A stretch of 64,000 nt of DNA from Elymus sibiricus (Eukaryota; Streptophyta; Magnoliopsida; Poales; Poaceae): positions 402,920,130-402,984,129 of the forward strand of contig CM077668.1 of the NCBI GenBank assembly GCA_039707655.1, written 5' to 3'. Under the pieces are notes generated by a model. The model was not told the origin of the DNA. It searched no databases and saw only the letters and a program-made list of their open reading frames with translations. Numbering within the stretch: the first letter of the stretch is position 1; the number at the start of each line of letters is the position of its first letter. Shown here piece after piece: positions 33,985 through 45,868 of the stretch. Position numbers and translations under genes: made by a program.

Positions 33985-36900
33985 CTGCGCACCGCGGCCC
34001 GAGGCCTGTAGCGCGCCGCTTTCCCCTTCCCCTTCTCTTCATCGCCGCATCTTTACGCCCAAGAACCCGCCAACGGCGCTGCAAAAGGGCTCTCGATCAT
34101 CACCGAGGAGAACGTGCGGTACCTCCGCCGCACGAAGCGGTTGCCGCCGGCGGAGGCGCGGGTCGCGCGCGTGCCCGATCCGGAGAGGGTGCCGCAGCCA
34201 CGGGCGGGGGAGTGCGTCGTCTTCTTCTCGCACTTCGAGCGCATGCTCGGCCTCCCCGCCAGTCTCTTCTTCCGCCGTCTTCTTGATATCTGTGGACTGC
34301 AGCCGCACCACCTCGGTGCCAACGCCGTGCTGCAGATAGCCATCTTTGCCACGCTCTGCGAGGGCTACCTCGGCATGCTGCCGGATGTGGAGCTGTGGGC
34401 GAAGCTCTTCTTCCTGAAGCAGCAGGGGGCGTCGGCTGGCGCGATGTTGGATTGCGGGGCCGCCGTGGTCACCGGCCGGGTGAACGGGCCGCTTCCCAAG
34501 TTGTCGCTTGAGGACTCGGCCAAGAAGTGGCAAACGACGTTTTTCTACGTCTGGAATGCCGACCCAGCGGTGGACGTCATCAACCTGCCACCCTTCACCA
34601 ACTCGACGCCGCTTGCGAAGTCGAACTGGGGCTACTGTCCCGAGAAGCCGCCACAAGAGCTCCTCAACATCTGCCGCCGGATCGGGGAGATGACGGATCA
34701 CGAGAGGCTGAAGCCGGCCGACCTCATCGCGGCCTTCATTTCCCGACGGGTGCTGCCGTTGCAGCGCCGGGCACACCGGATCTGCGATATGAGCGGCCGG
34801 CGTGACCCGACCCGGACGTCGACCAAGGCGCTGACAGCGGCCGGGATCGTTGAGCGGGTGAATTATTTCTCGAAGGCCGGGCTGAAGGAGGATGGGTGGT
34901 GCTTCGGGAAGGAGCCCTACCACCGAGAGAACCCGGCGCCGGCGGTGAGTCCCTGGTCTCTATTTTTTGCCGCCTCAACGGTATTCTTGTGCCCTGACGC
35001 CGTGGGAGGGCCGCAGTTGTTCGCCAGCCAGCAGAAACACGACGGGCCGAATCCCCCGATTCTGCTGGCCGACTTGCCCGAGTCGGACGCGGAGGAGGCC
35101 GGCGCCGAGGCGGAGGAGGGGGCCGGCGCCGAAGCGCGCCTGTCCGACGCTGCGGCCGGCGGGACACGGAACGCGGGTAAGTTTCCGCCATCCGTTCTCC
35201 TGCGCGACTGGCCTGACGACGACGAGGAGGGCCTGACCGGAGCGCACGATGCAGAGCCCTCGGCCGGGGAGGATGCCAGCGTCGATCCTCCAAGACGGCT
35301 GCGGAAAGCGGCTGGTACTGGCCGGCTCGCGCGGCGGCGTCCGGCAGCCGGCCGCACGGGAAGGAGCCGGTCGAGGCGAGACCGGCCGCAAAGCGCCCGG
35401 CGGCGGCGGCACCGGCGTGCGAGAGGGCCGTCGTGGCGAAGGGACGCCGGCTCGCCCCATCCGCGGGCCCGAATCGGGAGGTCCCGAAGGTTATCGGGTA
35501 AGCGCCTCTCGTCTGTTTCTGATCTCTTGCTTGTTTTCTTGCTTAGGCCTTTGTGGTGACGAACTTGCTGTGCACAGGTCCGCCCTTGACTTGGCGATGG
35601 CGGCGACGGAGGCCGCGGCGAGCGAGGCCGTCTGGCGAAAGACCCGGAGCAGCGCCATCGACCCCGAGGCGGCCCGGACCGCGGAGGAGGAGATTGAGGC
35701 GCGCCAGACCGGCGAGGACCCCAACGCGGCCAGACGCGAGGCCTGGCGGGATCGCGTAGAGGCCGAGAAGGAGCTGCAGGAGGCCTCGACCCTGGCATGG
35801 GAGAGGGCCTCTGCAAAGCGGGCCAGGATCACCGCGGACCCGGCCTGGCCGGAGATGGAGAGAGGGGCGGAGCCTGCGGTGACGATCATCGAGCCCCAGC
35901 CGGCCGGAGCGACGGAGCCGGCGGGGCGGTCGGAGTCGGTCAACGGCGAGTCGGACATCGATGAAGACATCGTCGTAGACACGCCGCCCCGATCCGACCC
36001 GGCCGGGGGAGGCGGCGAGGGCGGCGAGGAGAGGCGCAAGGCGGACTCTGCGCCGTCCGGCCCAGCGCAGCCGACACCGGCCCCGGAGGCCGCGGCTGGA
36101 GACGCCGGGGCCCTGGTGGTCATTCCGCCCGAGGCCGTTACAACCTCCGAGCGGCCAAGTGGAGTCGGATCCGGCTCCGGGACCGCAATGCAGCATCCGT
36201 GGGCGAGCGCGAGGCACCGTTGTGATCAGGCCGCGCACTCGGGAGGACGATGCGGCGGATACCTTGCGCTCGCGGCTTCGCGAGCGGAGCGAGCGCCTGG
36301 AAGCCTTCGTCCGGAACGAGCAAGAGGCGGCGCGGAAAACCGAGCAGGCGTTTGCGGTAAGTTTTTCCTTCCTTTCTTGTCTTGGTCGTCGAATCAGTGG
36401 GGGCGCGCCAGCGCACCCACTGGATGTAGCCCCCGAGGTTCGGGCCGGGCTGCGGAGCAGCCAGCTCGAATCTTATAGCTTGTCTTTTGTGTTCTTCTAA
36501 CTTTTGTCCTTGCGCAGCACCTGTACGACCTGCGGGCCGCCGCGTACAACCGGCTTCGGGAGCGGTTCAGCGTGGTGAAGGCCCAGCTGGCCGGCAAGGA
36601 GGAGGAGTTGCGCCGGGTCCAAGGTACGTCTTGCATGCCTTCAGTGGGGGCGTGCTAGCGGACCCACTTGGTGTAGGCCCCGAGATTCGGGCCGGACTGC
36701 GGAGTAGCCGGGTGGAATCTTAGAGCTTAACCTTTGTTCTTTTTGTCCTTGCTTCTGACCGGGAACCCTGTCGCTCAGCTGATGCGACCGAGGTGCCGGG
36801 TCTCCGAGGCCGGCTTGCCGAAGCCGGCGAGCAATGCGACCTTGCCGTCACCGACCGCGACCGGCTCCAGGCCGAGCTGGACCGTCTGGTGGCTGAGAAC

Positions 36901-37874
36901 CAAGGCGGAGGAGGGCCATCAGGCGGAGCTGGGCCGGCTGGCGGAAGAGCGCGCCAAGACGGCCGAGGAGCTGGCGGACGCCGGCAGGCGGATCGCCCAG
37001 CTCGAGAAGGATATCGAGGCCCAGGCCCGCGCATCGGTGCTACGGGAGAACGGGATGCTGAGCGAGGCGCAGCACCTCGACGAGACCTTCTCCCGTGAGT
37101 GCCCTCTTTCCTCGATCCGGCTGGCCGACCCGGTGAGCTGTTTTTCTTCTGGCTAACTTGTTTCCTTTGTTGGCAGGAGTCTTCCCCGAGACGCAGGAGG
37201 CAGCGGAAGCGGCCGTGTACACCCACCAGTCGGACCCGCGCGCGGCGGGGCAGGAGATCGACGTCTACGCCGCGTGGACCCTCTCGGAGATCGTCCTTGC
37301 CGGCGAGGCTCGTCTCGGAGCCGTCGAGGGCCACATGTGCCAGCTATTCGACGCCGGACTGGCCATGGCGCGGATCCTCTGGCCGAGCGCGGTGGCGCCG
37401 AACAGCGTCACCCGGCTGGCGCAGTGGCTGGAGGCCGGCGTGGACCGGCTCTGCGCGTGGAGGGCCTCTGCAGCCCGCGCCGGCGCGGAGACGGCGCTGC
37501 AGTTCGTCATGTCGTGGTATCCCGGCGTGGACCTCGACCGCCTGGCGGCGCAGCGGGCCGGCGCGGAGGAGCATTTGGCGGCGCAGGCGCGACGGATCGC
37601 CGGGCGGGCCAGCTACTTGGCCTCGTTCGCCGCGCTCGACGAGTTCTTCTTGGAGCGGACGGAAGATGGCGAGGAGCTCCCTGCCGACGAGTTCGGCCTG
37701 CAGCTCGGCGATCCGGATGGCAGCTCGGCCGAGACGGGAGCCTACGCCGACGACGAGGCAGGCCTGGACAACACCGCCGCGACCGAGAGGCCGGAGAGCT
37801 CCAAGCCTGACCTGGCAGCTGCATCCACCTCCACCGAGTCGGCGCCGACCGGAGCCGACGGCGGCGCCGCTTAG
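33985..37874 (+). pseudogene. Antisense gene (aORF) of TE6, start codon lost
   Basis: The frame is open from 33985 but has no ATG before the conserved domain. That domain matches the putative gypsy-type transposon family (PF04195): PRAGECVVFFSHFERMLGLP, then GANAVLQIAIFATLCEGYLG, as in TE13. Exon 1 ends near 34943 (GCCGGCG/GTGAGT). Acidic and Ala/Gly-rich parts follow (35020-36350), then coiled-coil exons (36520-37100). The last exon begins after GTTGGCAG at 37177 (GVFPETQEAAEAAVYTHQ) and ends GADGGAA, stop 37872-37874. Several GT-AG introns are needed. The function is unknown. It is convergent with the integrase gene. Confidence 0.6.
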
Positions 37875-38649
37875 GACTTCTCTTTCCGTATTTAGCACTT
37901 AGGATTTTATTAGGTAGCAGGTCCACCCACTGGGGTGTAGTTGATGTAATGAACTTGTGGCCGAAGGCCTTTGCTGTATATAAATTTTGTGGCGCCAACT
38001 GTTGTGTGTTTGCTTTTTGCTGTTCGGCCTTGGGCCTTTTTCTCGTTTGTCTTTTCTTCGGGCTTCCTTCCCGCTAGCCGGACAGCCAGGTTGCGGACTG
38101 TGGCTAGGACGGGAACTCGGCCTTTAGAGGAGACGCACAATACTTAGGCTTTTCCGGACGTCGAGCGCGAGCGAAACACCCACTGGGCCGGCTGGCGGCG
38201 GGCGGCGAAGCCGGCCGGCGCGCAGCCGGTCATGTGGGGAACGAGGGCGGGTAGGGCCGGGTTGGCCGAGCCGGGCGCTCCCCCTTAGCTGTTCTTGCGT
38301 GACGACGCTGCGGGCCTTTGGCTCTTGCCGGCCGGACAGCCGGGAGCCGGCTGTGGCTGGCGAAGAGAGGGCTTTGGTGGTACGTACGCTTCGAGACGGA
38401 CTAAGGAGAATATGGCGAGGCGTGGTCTAACCGGGTAGCCCCCGAGCCCCCGAGCCGGCTGGGCCGACTCGGCGGATGAACCGAAAACGGGAAAATGTGT
38501 ACGCACAGCATAGTAAAAAAGGAAAAGGAAGCCCCCGAGCCGGCTGGGCCAACTCGGTGGGTGCCATCTGTCGTGCGGGGGGGGGGGGGGGGGGGCGGGC
38601 TTGCTGCTTTCATTAAACTCAAAAGGTGGTGATACATACATGCATGCGT
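37875..38649. other. Convergent spacer between TE6 antisense gene and integrase, with a 19-G run
   Basis: The 3' ends of the plus-strand antisense gene and the minus-strand integrase face each other here. A direct repeat, CCCCCGAGCCGGCTGGGCC, is at about 38446 and 38532, and a run of 19 G is at 38577-38595. No coding region is supported. Confidence 0.6.
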
Positions 38650-40070
38650 TTAACTGTAAAATGGACGGAGGAGCTCCGCGTTCCAAGGCCGGCTGGACTC
38701 CTTGCCGGCTGCATCTCTCTTGTGCTTGTTCGGCTTCTGTGCGTCGATGAGGTAGTACGCGTTGGGATCGCAGAGAGCCTTGCTGATGATGAAGGGGCCC
38801 TCCCAAGGGGACGCCAGCTTGTGCTGGCCAGCCGTTCGCTGGACAAGCCGGAGCACGAGGTCGCCCTCGCGGAATGCGAGGCGCTTGATCTTCTTGCTAT
38901 GGTAGTGGCGCATGCTTTGTTGGTAGATGGCTGACCGGCTGAGGGCCAGAAGGCGCGCCTCCTTGAGCAAGTCGACGCCGTCTTCGCGTGCCTCCATTGC
39001 TTCGGCTTCCGTGTACATGGCCACCCGGGGCGAGTCGAACTCGACGTCGGTGGGAATGATTGCTTTGGCTCCGTAGACGAGGAAGAATGGGGTGAACCCG
39101 GTGGAGCGGTTTGGCGTCGTCCGGAGACTCCAGAGGACGGCTGGCAGCTCGTCGAGCCAACTGCCGGGTGAGCGCACGAGCGGCTCGACGAGTCGCGGTT
39201 TGACGCTAGCTAGGATGAGGCCGTTGGCCCGCTCAACCTGGCCATTCGACTGGGGATGTGCGACGGAGGCCAAGTCGAGCCGGATGCCGGACGCGGAGCA
39301 GTAGTGGGCCAGCGCACCCTTGGCGAAGTTGGTGCCATTGTCCGTGATGATGCTGTGGGGAACGCCGTAGCGGACCGCGATATCCTTGATGAACCGGACG
39401 GCCGGGGGCCGATCGAGCTTCTTGATCGGCCGAGCCTCGATCCACTTGGTGAACTTGTCGACGGCGACCAGCAAATGTGTCATGCCGCCTGAGGCAGTCT
39501 TGAAAGGCCCTACCATGTCGAGTCCCTAGACGGCAAAAGGCCATGTGATTGGAATGGTTTGGAGGGCTGAAGCCGGCTGGTGGCTGCGCTTGCTGAAGCG
39601 TTGGCAGCCCTCGCACTTGAGGACCAGCTGCTCGGCGTCTTGCAGGGCCGTGGGCCAGTAGAAATCATGGCGGAAAGCCTTGACCACCAAGGACCGCGAG
39701 GCGGCGTGGTGCCCGCACTCACCCTGGTGGATGTCGAGGAGGATCTCGATCCCTTTGTCCTGCTCGACGCAGCACAGGAACACTCCGGTCGTGCTGCGCT
39801 TGACGAGTTCGTGGTTGATGATGCTGTAGGTGGATGCTCGTCGTTGCACTTGCCGGGCTTCGGTCTCGTCGCTGGGAAGGCCGCCGTCTTCCAAGAAGGC
39901 AAGGATTGGCCGAGCCCAGGACGGGGCCGTCACCACCGTGAAGACGGCCGCCGGGATGGGATCCGGGGCGGCAGTCCCCGGGCCGGAGCCAGCAGTCCCC
40001 GAGCCGAAGGCGGCAGTCCCCGAGCTGGAGATGGCAGACGTGGATCCGGAGCCGGCTGTGGTTTTTGCAG
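38650..40070 (-). pseudogene. TE6 integrase, one nonsense codon
   Basis: The N-terminal zinc-binding part has IHQGECGHHA and CEGCQRFSK, and is followed by ITWPFAV, TAG (39526-39528), and GLDMVGPFKTA. In relatives a tryptophan stands at the stop. The catalytic core shows VAVDKFTKWIEA, SIITDNGTNFAKG and HPQSNGQVERANG (the D-D-E triad), and the C-terminal part has REGDLVLRLVQ and GPFIISKALC. Integrase inserts the element DNA. Upstream, the frame starts from the Ala/Pro-rich join to gag rather than from RNase H, so pol is internally deleted. Position is downstream of gag, as in gypsy order. Confidence 0.78.
39960..40045 (-). repeat. Short GC-rich tandem repeat at the TE6 gag-integrase junction
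   Basis: About three units of GGCAGTCCCCGAGCCGGAG-like sequence, roughly 24 bases each, stand exactly where protease to RNase H are missing. Confidence 0.6.
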
Positions 40071-40082
40071 GGAGCGTCAAGC

Positions 40083-42057
40083 ATCTGCTCGAATGACAGC
40101 TTGGGCTGCCAAGCGGCCTTGCCGGTGCGCGAGCGCTGGCTTGGACCTTGCTCGGCCGACGGCTCCCCTTCCACGGCAGCGACCTGCCGGTTGTCGTAAC
40201 AGGACGCCAGCTGATCGCTCCTGTGCTTGCCGCTGCTGCTGTTGTCTTGCCGGCGTTGGCCGCCGTCGCCAGCCGGCTTGGGGGGCGCCGGCTGGACAGG
40301 GAGAAGCTTGCCGTCTGCGTTGATCGTGATCTTCACTTTCATCGCGGAGTCGGTCATGGCGTACTTGTCTGCCACGGCCATGAGCTCCGCGAGGGTCTCC
40401 GGCTCGTCGCACATCAGTCGATGCTTGACCAGGGTGCCGTCTTGGCACCCATCGATGAAGTACTGGATGGCCTAGACCTCATGGACCCCCTCGCAGGAGT
40501 TGCGGAGCTCCGTCCACCGCGTGAGGAAGTCGCGAAGGAGCTCGCCTGGCTTCTGGACGCACATGGAGAGCTGGCGAGGCTTGCCAGGTCGCTTGTACGT
40601 GCTGGTGAAGTTGTGGATGAACACGTCTTTGAAATCCAGCCAAGAGTTCACGCTGCCAGCTCGCAGGCTATTGAGCCACGTCCGGGCTGAGCTGAGCAGC
40701 ATGAGGGGGACGTATCGCATGGCCACACGCCGGTTGCCGCCGGCGATGCCGACGGCCGTGGTGTAGTCCGTCAGCTAGTCTTCCGGCTTGGTGACGCCGT
40801 TGTACTTGGGGGAGTCACGAGGCAGCGAGAAACCTTTGGGCAAGGGCTCCTCGCGGATGCGGGGGCCGAAGCACGCCGGGCCGACAGAGCTCTCCTCCTC
40901 CAAGGACGTGGAGCGTGCCAGCCTGTCGAGGCGGTGGCGGGCGTCGTTTTCGTCATAGGGCACGCGGGGACCGAGCCGGTCAGCCACGGGACCGTGGGGT
41001 GCAGGGGCCTCCGGGGCCGGCTCGGGCCGCCGAGCCGGCCGCGCGGGGGGAGCCGGCTGCTGAGCCCGGCCGTCACCGGCCGTCTCGTCGGCAATGCCGC
41101 CTTCGGCGGTTGTGGCGCGATTGTGCCTGCTCCGACCAGACCGATGCCGGCCTGAGCGGCTCGCGCTAGTGGCGTGGGAGGACGTCCGTTGCGTGTCCCG
41201 GAGGGCCCTCTCCGGGTCCCCAGTCCTTCCTGAGGTGGAGGCAGACGGCTGGGCCGGGTCGAAGCGTGCCTGCTGCTCGTTTGCCGCAGCGATGAGGTCG
41301 CGGATGCGCTGCTGCTACTGCAGCAGCTCCTCGCCCTCCAGGAACTCGAGATCCGCCATCGCCGCCTGTGTCGCGCGCATTTTCTTGACGGGGGTGTCGT
41401 AAACGGGCCGGCTTGCGTCTAGCGCACGGCCGATTGCGCCCCCACGGATCCGCACCTCCGCGACCCGGCTGGGCCCGGCGGCGGCCGGCGTGAGGCCGTG
41501 GGCGCTATCGTACTCCCACTGGGCAGACTCCAGCCGGCGCCGCGTCGCCGCGAGCTCCGTGGCCTCGACCAGCAGATGCTCACGGTCCTCGTTGAGCTGG
41601 GCAGCCGCCGCCGCCGTGTCGGTGTCGGGCGTGATGGGGGCTCACAGGCTCCAGATCGTCTCGCAGAGCGGGTCGACCCGGTGGGGCAGGGCCGCAGCCG
41701 CGGCAGCAGCAGCCGCGGCGGCTTTCTCCTTGCTGTGCGGGGAGCCGGAGCTGGTGCCGGCGGTCAGCACCTCCGCGCGGACGTAGAGAGTTGTGTCGTC
41801 GTCGGAGACGGCACAGCCAACGGGGACAGGGGAGTCGACGAAGCTGTACACCGTGCTAGGAAACACGTCGGGGACGAGCGCGACGAAGACGCGCAGCGCG
41901 CCGAAGGGGACGATGAAGCAGCCTGCGGGACAGGCGGGGTCTGAACCCGACGGAGCGTCGCATCCGGCCGATTCGGCCGCGTGAACCAAACCGTGCACGA
42001 TGCGCTCGCCGGAGCTGGTGAAGGGCCTCGTCCGAAACTTGACTCCGGCCGACGCCG
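40083..42057 (-). pseudogene. TE6 gag, several nonsense codons
   Basis: The minus-strand frame can be followed with few breaks. It runs from an N-terminal region with an Ala run (EKAAAAAAAA), through a charged region, to a Gag domain with MRYVPLMLLSSARTWLNSLR and LDFKDVFIHNFTSTYKRPGK, then a C-terminal part (ETLAELMAVADKYA) and MLDAPCKNHS. In-frame stops are TGA 41642-41644 and TAG at 41316-41318, 40775-40777 and 40472-40474. All are explained by single transitions. The start codon is not certain. The frame ends in the tandem repeat before integrase. Confidence 0.72.
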
Positions 42058-42063
42058 CGAGCA

Positions 42064-42081
42064 GCCCCACGGTGGGCGCCA
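42064..42081 (-). other. Primer binding site of TE6 (tRNA-Lys type)
   Basis: On the minus strand TGGCGCCCACCGTGGGGC is complementary to the 3' end of plant tRNA-Lys(CUU), two bases from the 5' LTR. Confidence 0.75.
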
Positions 42082-42083
42082 AC

Positions 42084-42974
42084 TGTCGTGGTATTTTCAC
42101 GGCAGATGCCATGAGATGGCTAATGAGGTGGGGCTACCTAAGGACGTCGGTGGGTTCCGGAGGCGAGGTTGGCACGAGCAAGTGCGGGACACAAGACGTA
42201 CCCAGGTTCGGGGCCCTCCGGAGAGGTAATACCCCTAGTCCTGCCGAGTGTAGTATGGGAAGCACAAGGGCTACACGATTGCTCCTGGAGCAGTTCGAAC
42301 GGAGGAAGGAGAAGGGGCTAGGCCACCGTTCTGCCTCTCCGGCGAAAGTATGTGAGTGTGTGCTGTGGAGCAAGAAGGAGCAGCTAAGTGAAGGCAACCC
42401 AAATGCGAATCTATGCGACCGACCGACCCCTCTGCGTGGAGGCCTCCCTGGGGGTCTTATAGGCCGACCCCCAGGGTTACAATGGTAAGGTTACAAAGGC
42501 GCGGGGCCCTGGTGTCATCGGCCGGCATCCGGTGGCTGGGTCGCCGGGTCGCCGGATGCACCGCACCTCTGGGCACGGGGTACTGCGGCGGGTCTTGTCT
42601 CTCGTTAGCCTAGGCGCAAGCACCGTGGCGCCTCTTGTCCGTCGTCAGGGAGAGATCGGCGCCGTCGTTTCTACAGGACCGCGCCACCCTAACACCGCCC
42701 GCCTCGGGCGGGGGTGCGAGGAAAACTGCAGCTTCGCCTGCTCTGTCAGCGTAAAGGCAGGAGCGCCGTAGCCACGCTTGCTTCGTCGCTAAGGCTTCAT
42801 CCCCTCGTGGTCAGCCGGCGTGGGCCAGCCGGCCAGGCCGGGTCGCCGTGCCGAGCCGGCTCGCGCTGGGGAGCCGGCGCACTGGCAGGCCGGATCGGAG
42901 GACTTGGCCTGCTCTGATGACTTTTAAGAAGGGGTTCCAGCTCCGTTGCCTACCCGGGGTTTATCCCCCCGACA
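42084..42974 (-). repeat. 5' LTR of TE6
   Basis: 891 bases, starting TGTCGTGGTATTTTCACGG and ending CCCCCCGACA. It is followed by AACAT, the target duplication. Confidence 0.88.
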
Positions 42975-42979
42975 AACAT

Positions 42980-43611
42980 CAAGGAGACCATTGTATTGAG
43001 AACCAAAAGAGAGAAGAAGCCATCTAGCTACTAACAATGGACCCGAAGGTCTGTGGTGAACTATTCACACATCATCGAAGAGGCAGCAAGGATGATGTAG
43101 AGACCCTCCGTGATGGATTCCCCCTCCGGCGGAGTACCGGAAAAGGCCTCCAGATGGGATCTCTCAAGAACAGAGGCTTGCGGCGGCGGAAAAAGTATAT
43201 CGTGGGCTCCCCTGAGGGTTTCTGAATATTTGGGAATTTATAGTGCAGGAATTAGGTCAAACGGAGCCAGGGTGGGCCCACATGGCACCAGGGCGCGCCA
43301 CCCCCCTGGGGCGCGCCCTGGTGCCATGTGGCCCAGCCTTATCTCTTCTGCCTTGGCTTCCAAGTATAGGTTGTTCCTTATCTTCAGAAAAAAATCTCCA
43401 AAAAGTTTCGGGGCACTTGGACTTCGTTCGGTATTGATTTTCTGTAAAACCAAAAACAGGCAGAAAACAGGAACTAGCACATGGCACTAAGTTAATAGGT
43501 TAGTCCCCAAAAATGATATAAAGTTGTATAAAAACATCTATAAAACATCCAAGATTGATACTATAATAGCATGGAACAATCAAAAATAATAGATACGTTG
43601 GAGATGTATCA
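42980..43611 (-). repeat. 5' LTR of TE5, outer part right of TE6
   Basis: It continues the TE5 LTR from the AACAT site and ends GATGTATCA at 43611. The GC-rich palindrome is at 43272-43330. Confidence 0.8.
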
Positions 43612-45868
43612 CCAGCCAAGAACACTATAAAAGGTGGCCTTCTTCCTCCTCCATCCCTAACCCTAATGTCTTGTTGAGATCCACCATTGCTACACTCCAT
43701 TTTTCTCAATACCCTCAATCCCTCCTCCCAAACTTGTTAAAACTTTGGGGATTGGGAGAGGAAGACCTGATCTACACTTTGACCAAACCAAATCGCATTC
43801 CCCGCAGTATTCATCCACCATTGACTTGTTAATCTTGGAGCTGTTGGGCTCCTAGGCGGTTAGTGGTTCCTCCGGAAGCTTCGTTGCTTGTGGTGTGCTC
43901 TAGAGAAGTTTGTAAAGGTGTGGTGGTCTCCTTCAAGACCAACCCTGAGTGATTCGAGGCTTATCCGTTGGGGGTGACTCGAAAGAGATTACGATGAGCC
44001 TTCGGTGGCATTCCGCAAGCTTTGGCTCCGGCACCGCTCTAAACGGGGAGTAGATCTTCCCCCAGGAAGAGTGCAATTCGGGATAAAATCTATGTCCTCG
44101 TCTCACTTGTGGTTAATCCTTCCCCGCATGTTACTTTGCTTTGTATGCTTGTTGGCTTGCTAATTAGATTGTTACCTAGCATATTTAGCTTTAAGCTTGC
44201 TTGTCATATAGGTTGTGTTCACCTAGTTGCATATCTAGTGAACCCTATGATAACCCACAAGTATAGGGGATCAATTGTAGCTTTTTCGATAAATAAGAGT
44301 GTCGAACCCAACGAGGAGCTAAAGGTAGAATTTATATTCCCTTCAAGTTCTATCGACCACCGATACAACTCTACGCACACTTAACATTTACATTACCTAG
44401 AACAAGTATAAAACTATTTTGTAGGTATGAGGATAAGTTTGCAAGAATAAAACGAGAAGTACTTTGCAAGAATAAAACTACGAGTAATTTGCAAGATAAT
44501 AAAAGTTTGTTTTTTAGTAGATAGCTTTTGTAACACAAGAGAAAGATTTTGTCCATAGGCAATCGATAACTAGACCGGTAATCATTATTTCAATTTTATA
44601 TGAGGGAGAGGCATGAGCTAACATACTTTCCGTACTTGGATCATATGCACTTATGATTGGAACTCTAGCAAGCATCCACAACTACCAAAGATCATTAAGG
44701 TAAAACCCAACCATCGCATTAAGTATCAAGTCCACTTTACTCCCATACGCAACAACCCCCTTACTCGGGTGTAAGCTTCTGTCACTCTAGCCGCCCACTA
44801 TAAGAGAATTATGAACATATTGCAAACCCTACAGCGGAAACCCCTCACGCTTGCGTGACACGGAGGGCACCATATGACAGAACCAAAATAAAACTTACAA
44901 CTCAAACCAATCACGATCATCAATCAACCCATAAGACAAAACGAATCTACTCAAACATCATAGGATGGCCACAAATCATTGAATAATAATATGTAGCATT
45001 AAGCACCATGTTTAAGTAGAGAATTACAGCGGAAATAGAGAGGTTACACCGCTGCATAGAAGAGAAGAAAGTTGGTGTTGACTGTAGCAAGGTTGTTGAT
45101 GTAGATCGCCGTCACGATCCTTGCCCCGGCGGCACTCCGGCGCCACCGGGAGAGGCGGGGAGAGAGCCCCCCTCCATCTTCTTCTTCCTTGGTCTCCCCC
45201 TAGATGGGAGGAGAGTTCCCCCTCTGGTCCATGACCGCCATGGCTCCCGGAGGGGAGGAGCCCCCTCCGAGATTGGATCTCTCTCTCTGTTTCTCTTCTG
45301 TTTCGCGTCTCCCTTTTCTGGCCCTTCACTGTTTCTTATATTTCCGGAGATCCGTAAATCCGATTGGGCTAAAATTTTAAGGGGATTTTTATCCATAAAT
45401 TATCTTTCTTGCTGCGAAAGAAGGGCAGCAACCGACCTACGAGGTGTTGACAAGCCACTAGGGCGCGTGGGCCCCCCAGGCATGCCCTGGTGCCTTGTGG
45501 CCCCCCCGGACACCGTCTTGCGTTGATTCTTCTTCCCAAAAATCACATATATTCCAAAATAAATCTTCGTAAATTTTTATAGCGTTTGGACTTCGTTTGA
45601 TATGGATATTCTGCGAAACAAAAAACATGCAACAAACAGGAACTGGCACTGGGCACTGGATCAATATGTTAGTCCCAAAAATAATATAAAATGTTGCCAA
45701 AAGTATATGAAAGTTGTATAATATTGGCATGAAATAATCGAAAATTATAGATACGACGGAGACGTATCACCCTATTTATCGACTAAACCTTAAAACTGAC
45801 AAGGAAGATTAAAATTGTAGTCTCCTATTCGCCCCCCCCCCCTCAAGTCGACCATATCCATCCTTTCA
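43612..45868 (+). mobile_element. TE7: truncated LTR of an unclassified retrotransposon, split by TE8
   Basis: The segments 43612-44247 and 45775-45868 form one LTR-like unit on the plus strand. A TATA-type box (ACTATAAAAGG, 43622) is followed by a transcribed-looking leader, and the unit ends ACCATATCCATCCTTTCA at 45868. No primer site follows, so it is a solo LTR or remnant. Its 5' part was lost or displaced where TE5 is inserted. The end resembles Triticeae LTRs that precede a TGGTATCAGAGC primer site, from memory. Confidence 0.45.
44248..45769 (-). repeat. TE8: solo LTR of an Athila-like element
   Basis: 1522 bases, plus-strand start TGATAACCCACAAGTATAGG and end GGAGACGTATCA, with perfect target duplication CCCTA (44243-44247 and 45770-45774). 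It has no interior sequence, so LTR-LTR recombination removed the body. A GC-rich palindrome lies near 45460-45505. Confidence 0.85.

Larger units (their letters stand above)
32477..42974 (-). mobile_element. TE6: complete 10.5 kb Tat-lineage Ty3/gypsy element with antisense gene
   Basis: It is flanked by the perfect target duplication AACAT (32472-32476 and 42975-42979), with LTRs at 32477-33366 and 42084-42974 that look nearly identical. A tRNA-Lys(CUU) type primer site at 42064-42081 and the purine-rich tract at 33367 set minus orientation. On the minus strand are gag (about 42057-40083) and integrase (about 40070-38650), with protease, reverse transcriptase and RNase H missing. On the plus strand an antisense gene fills about 33985-37874. 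The coding parts are very GC-rich. The family is not named. Confidence 0.88.
26519..43611 (-). mobile_element. TE5: second TE2-family element, split by TE4 and TE6
   Basis: In minus orientation the 5' LTR is 31525-32476 plus 42980-43611 (split by TE6), the interior is 27890-31524, and the 3' LTR is 26519-27889 with its outer part lost to the TE4 junction. The interior repeats the TE2 blocks in the same order. The gag-like frame has three nonsense codons. The element lies inside TE7 at 43612. Confidence 0.82.

Noticed and set aside
34917..35816. Long minus-strand frames of Arg/Pro-rich protein in TE6
   Set aside because: They are GC-driven shadows of the antisense gene; composition is low-complexity and no family is matched.
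45024..45396. Minus-strand frames rich in Arg and Gly in TE8
   Set aside because: They lie within a solo LTR and have no domain; related LTRs do not keep the frame.
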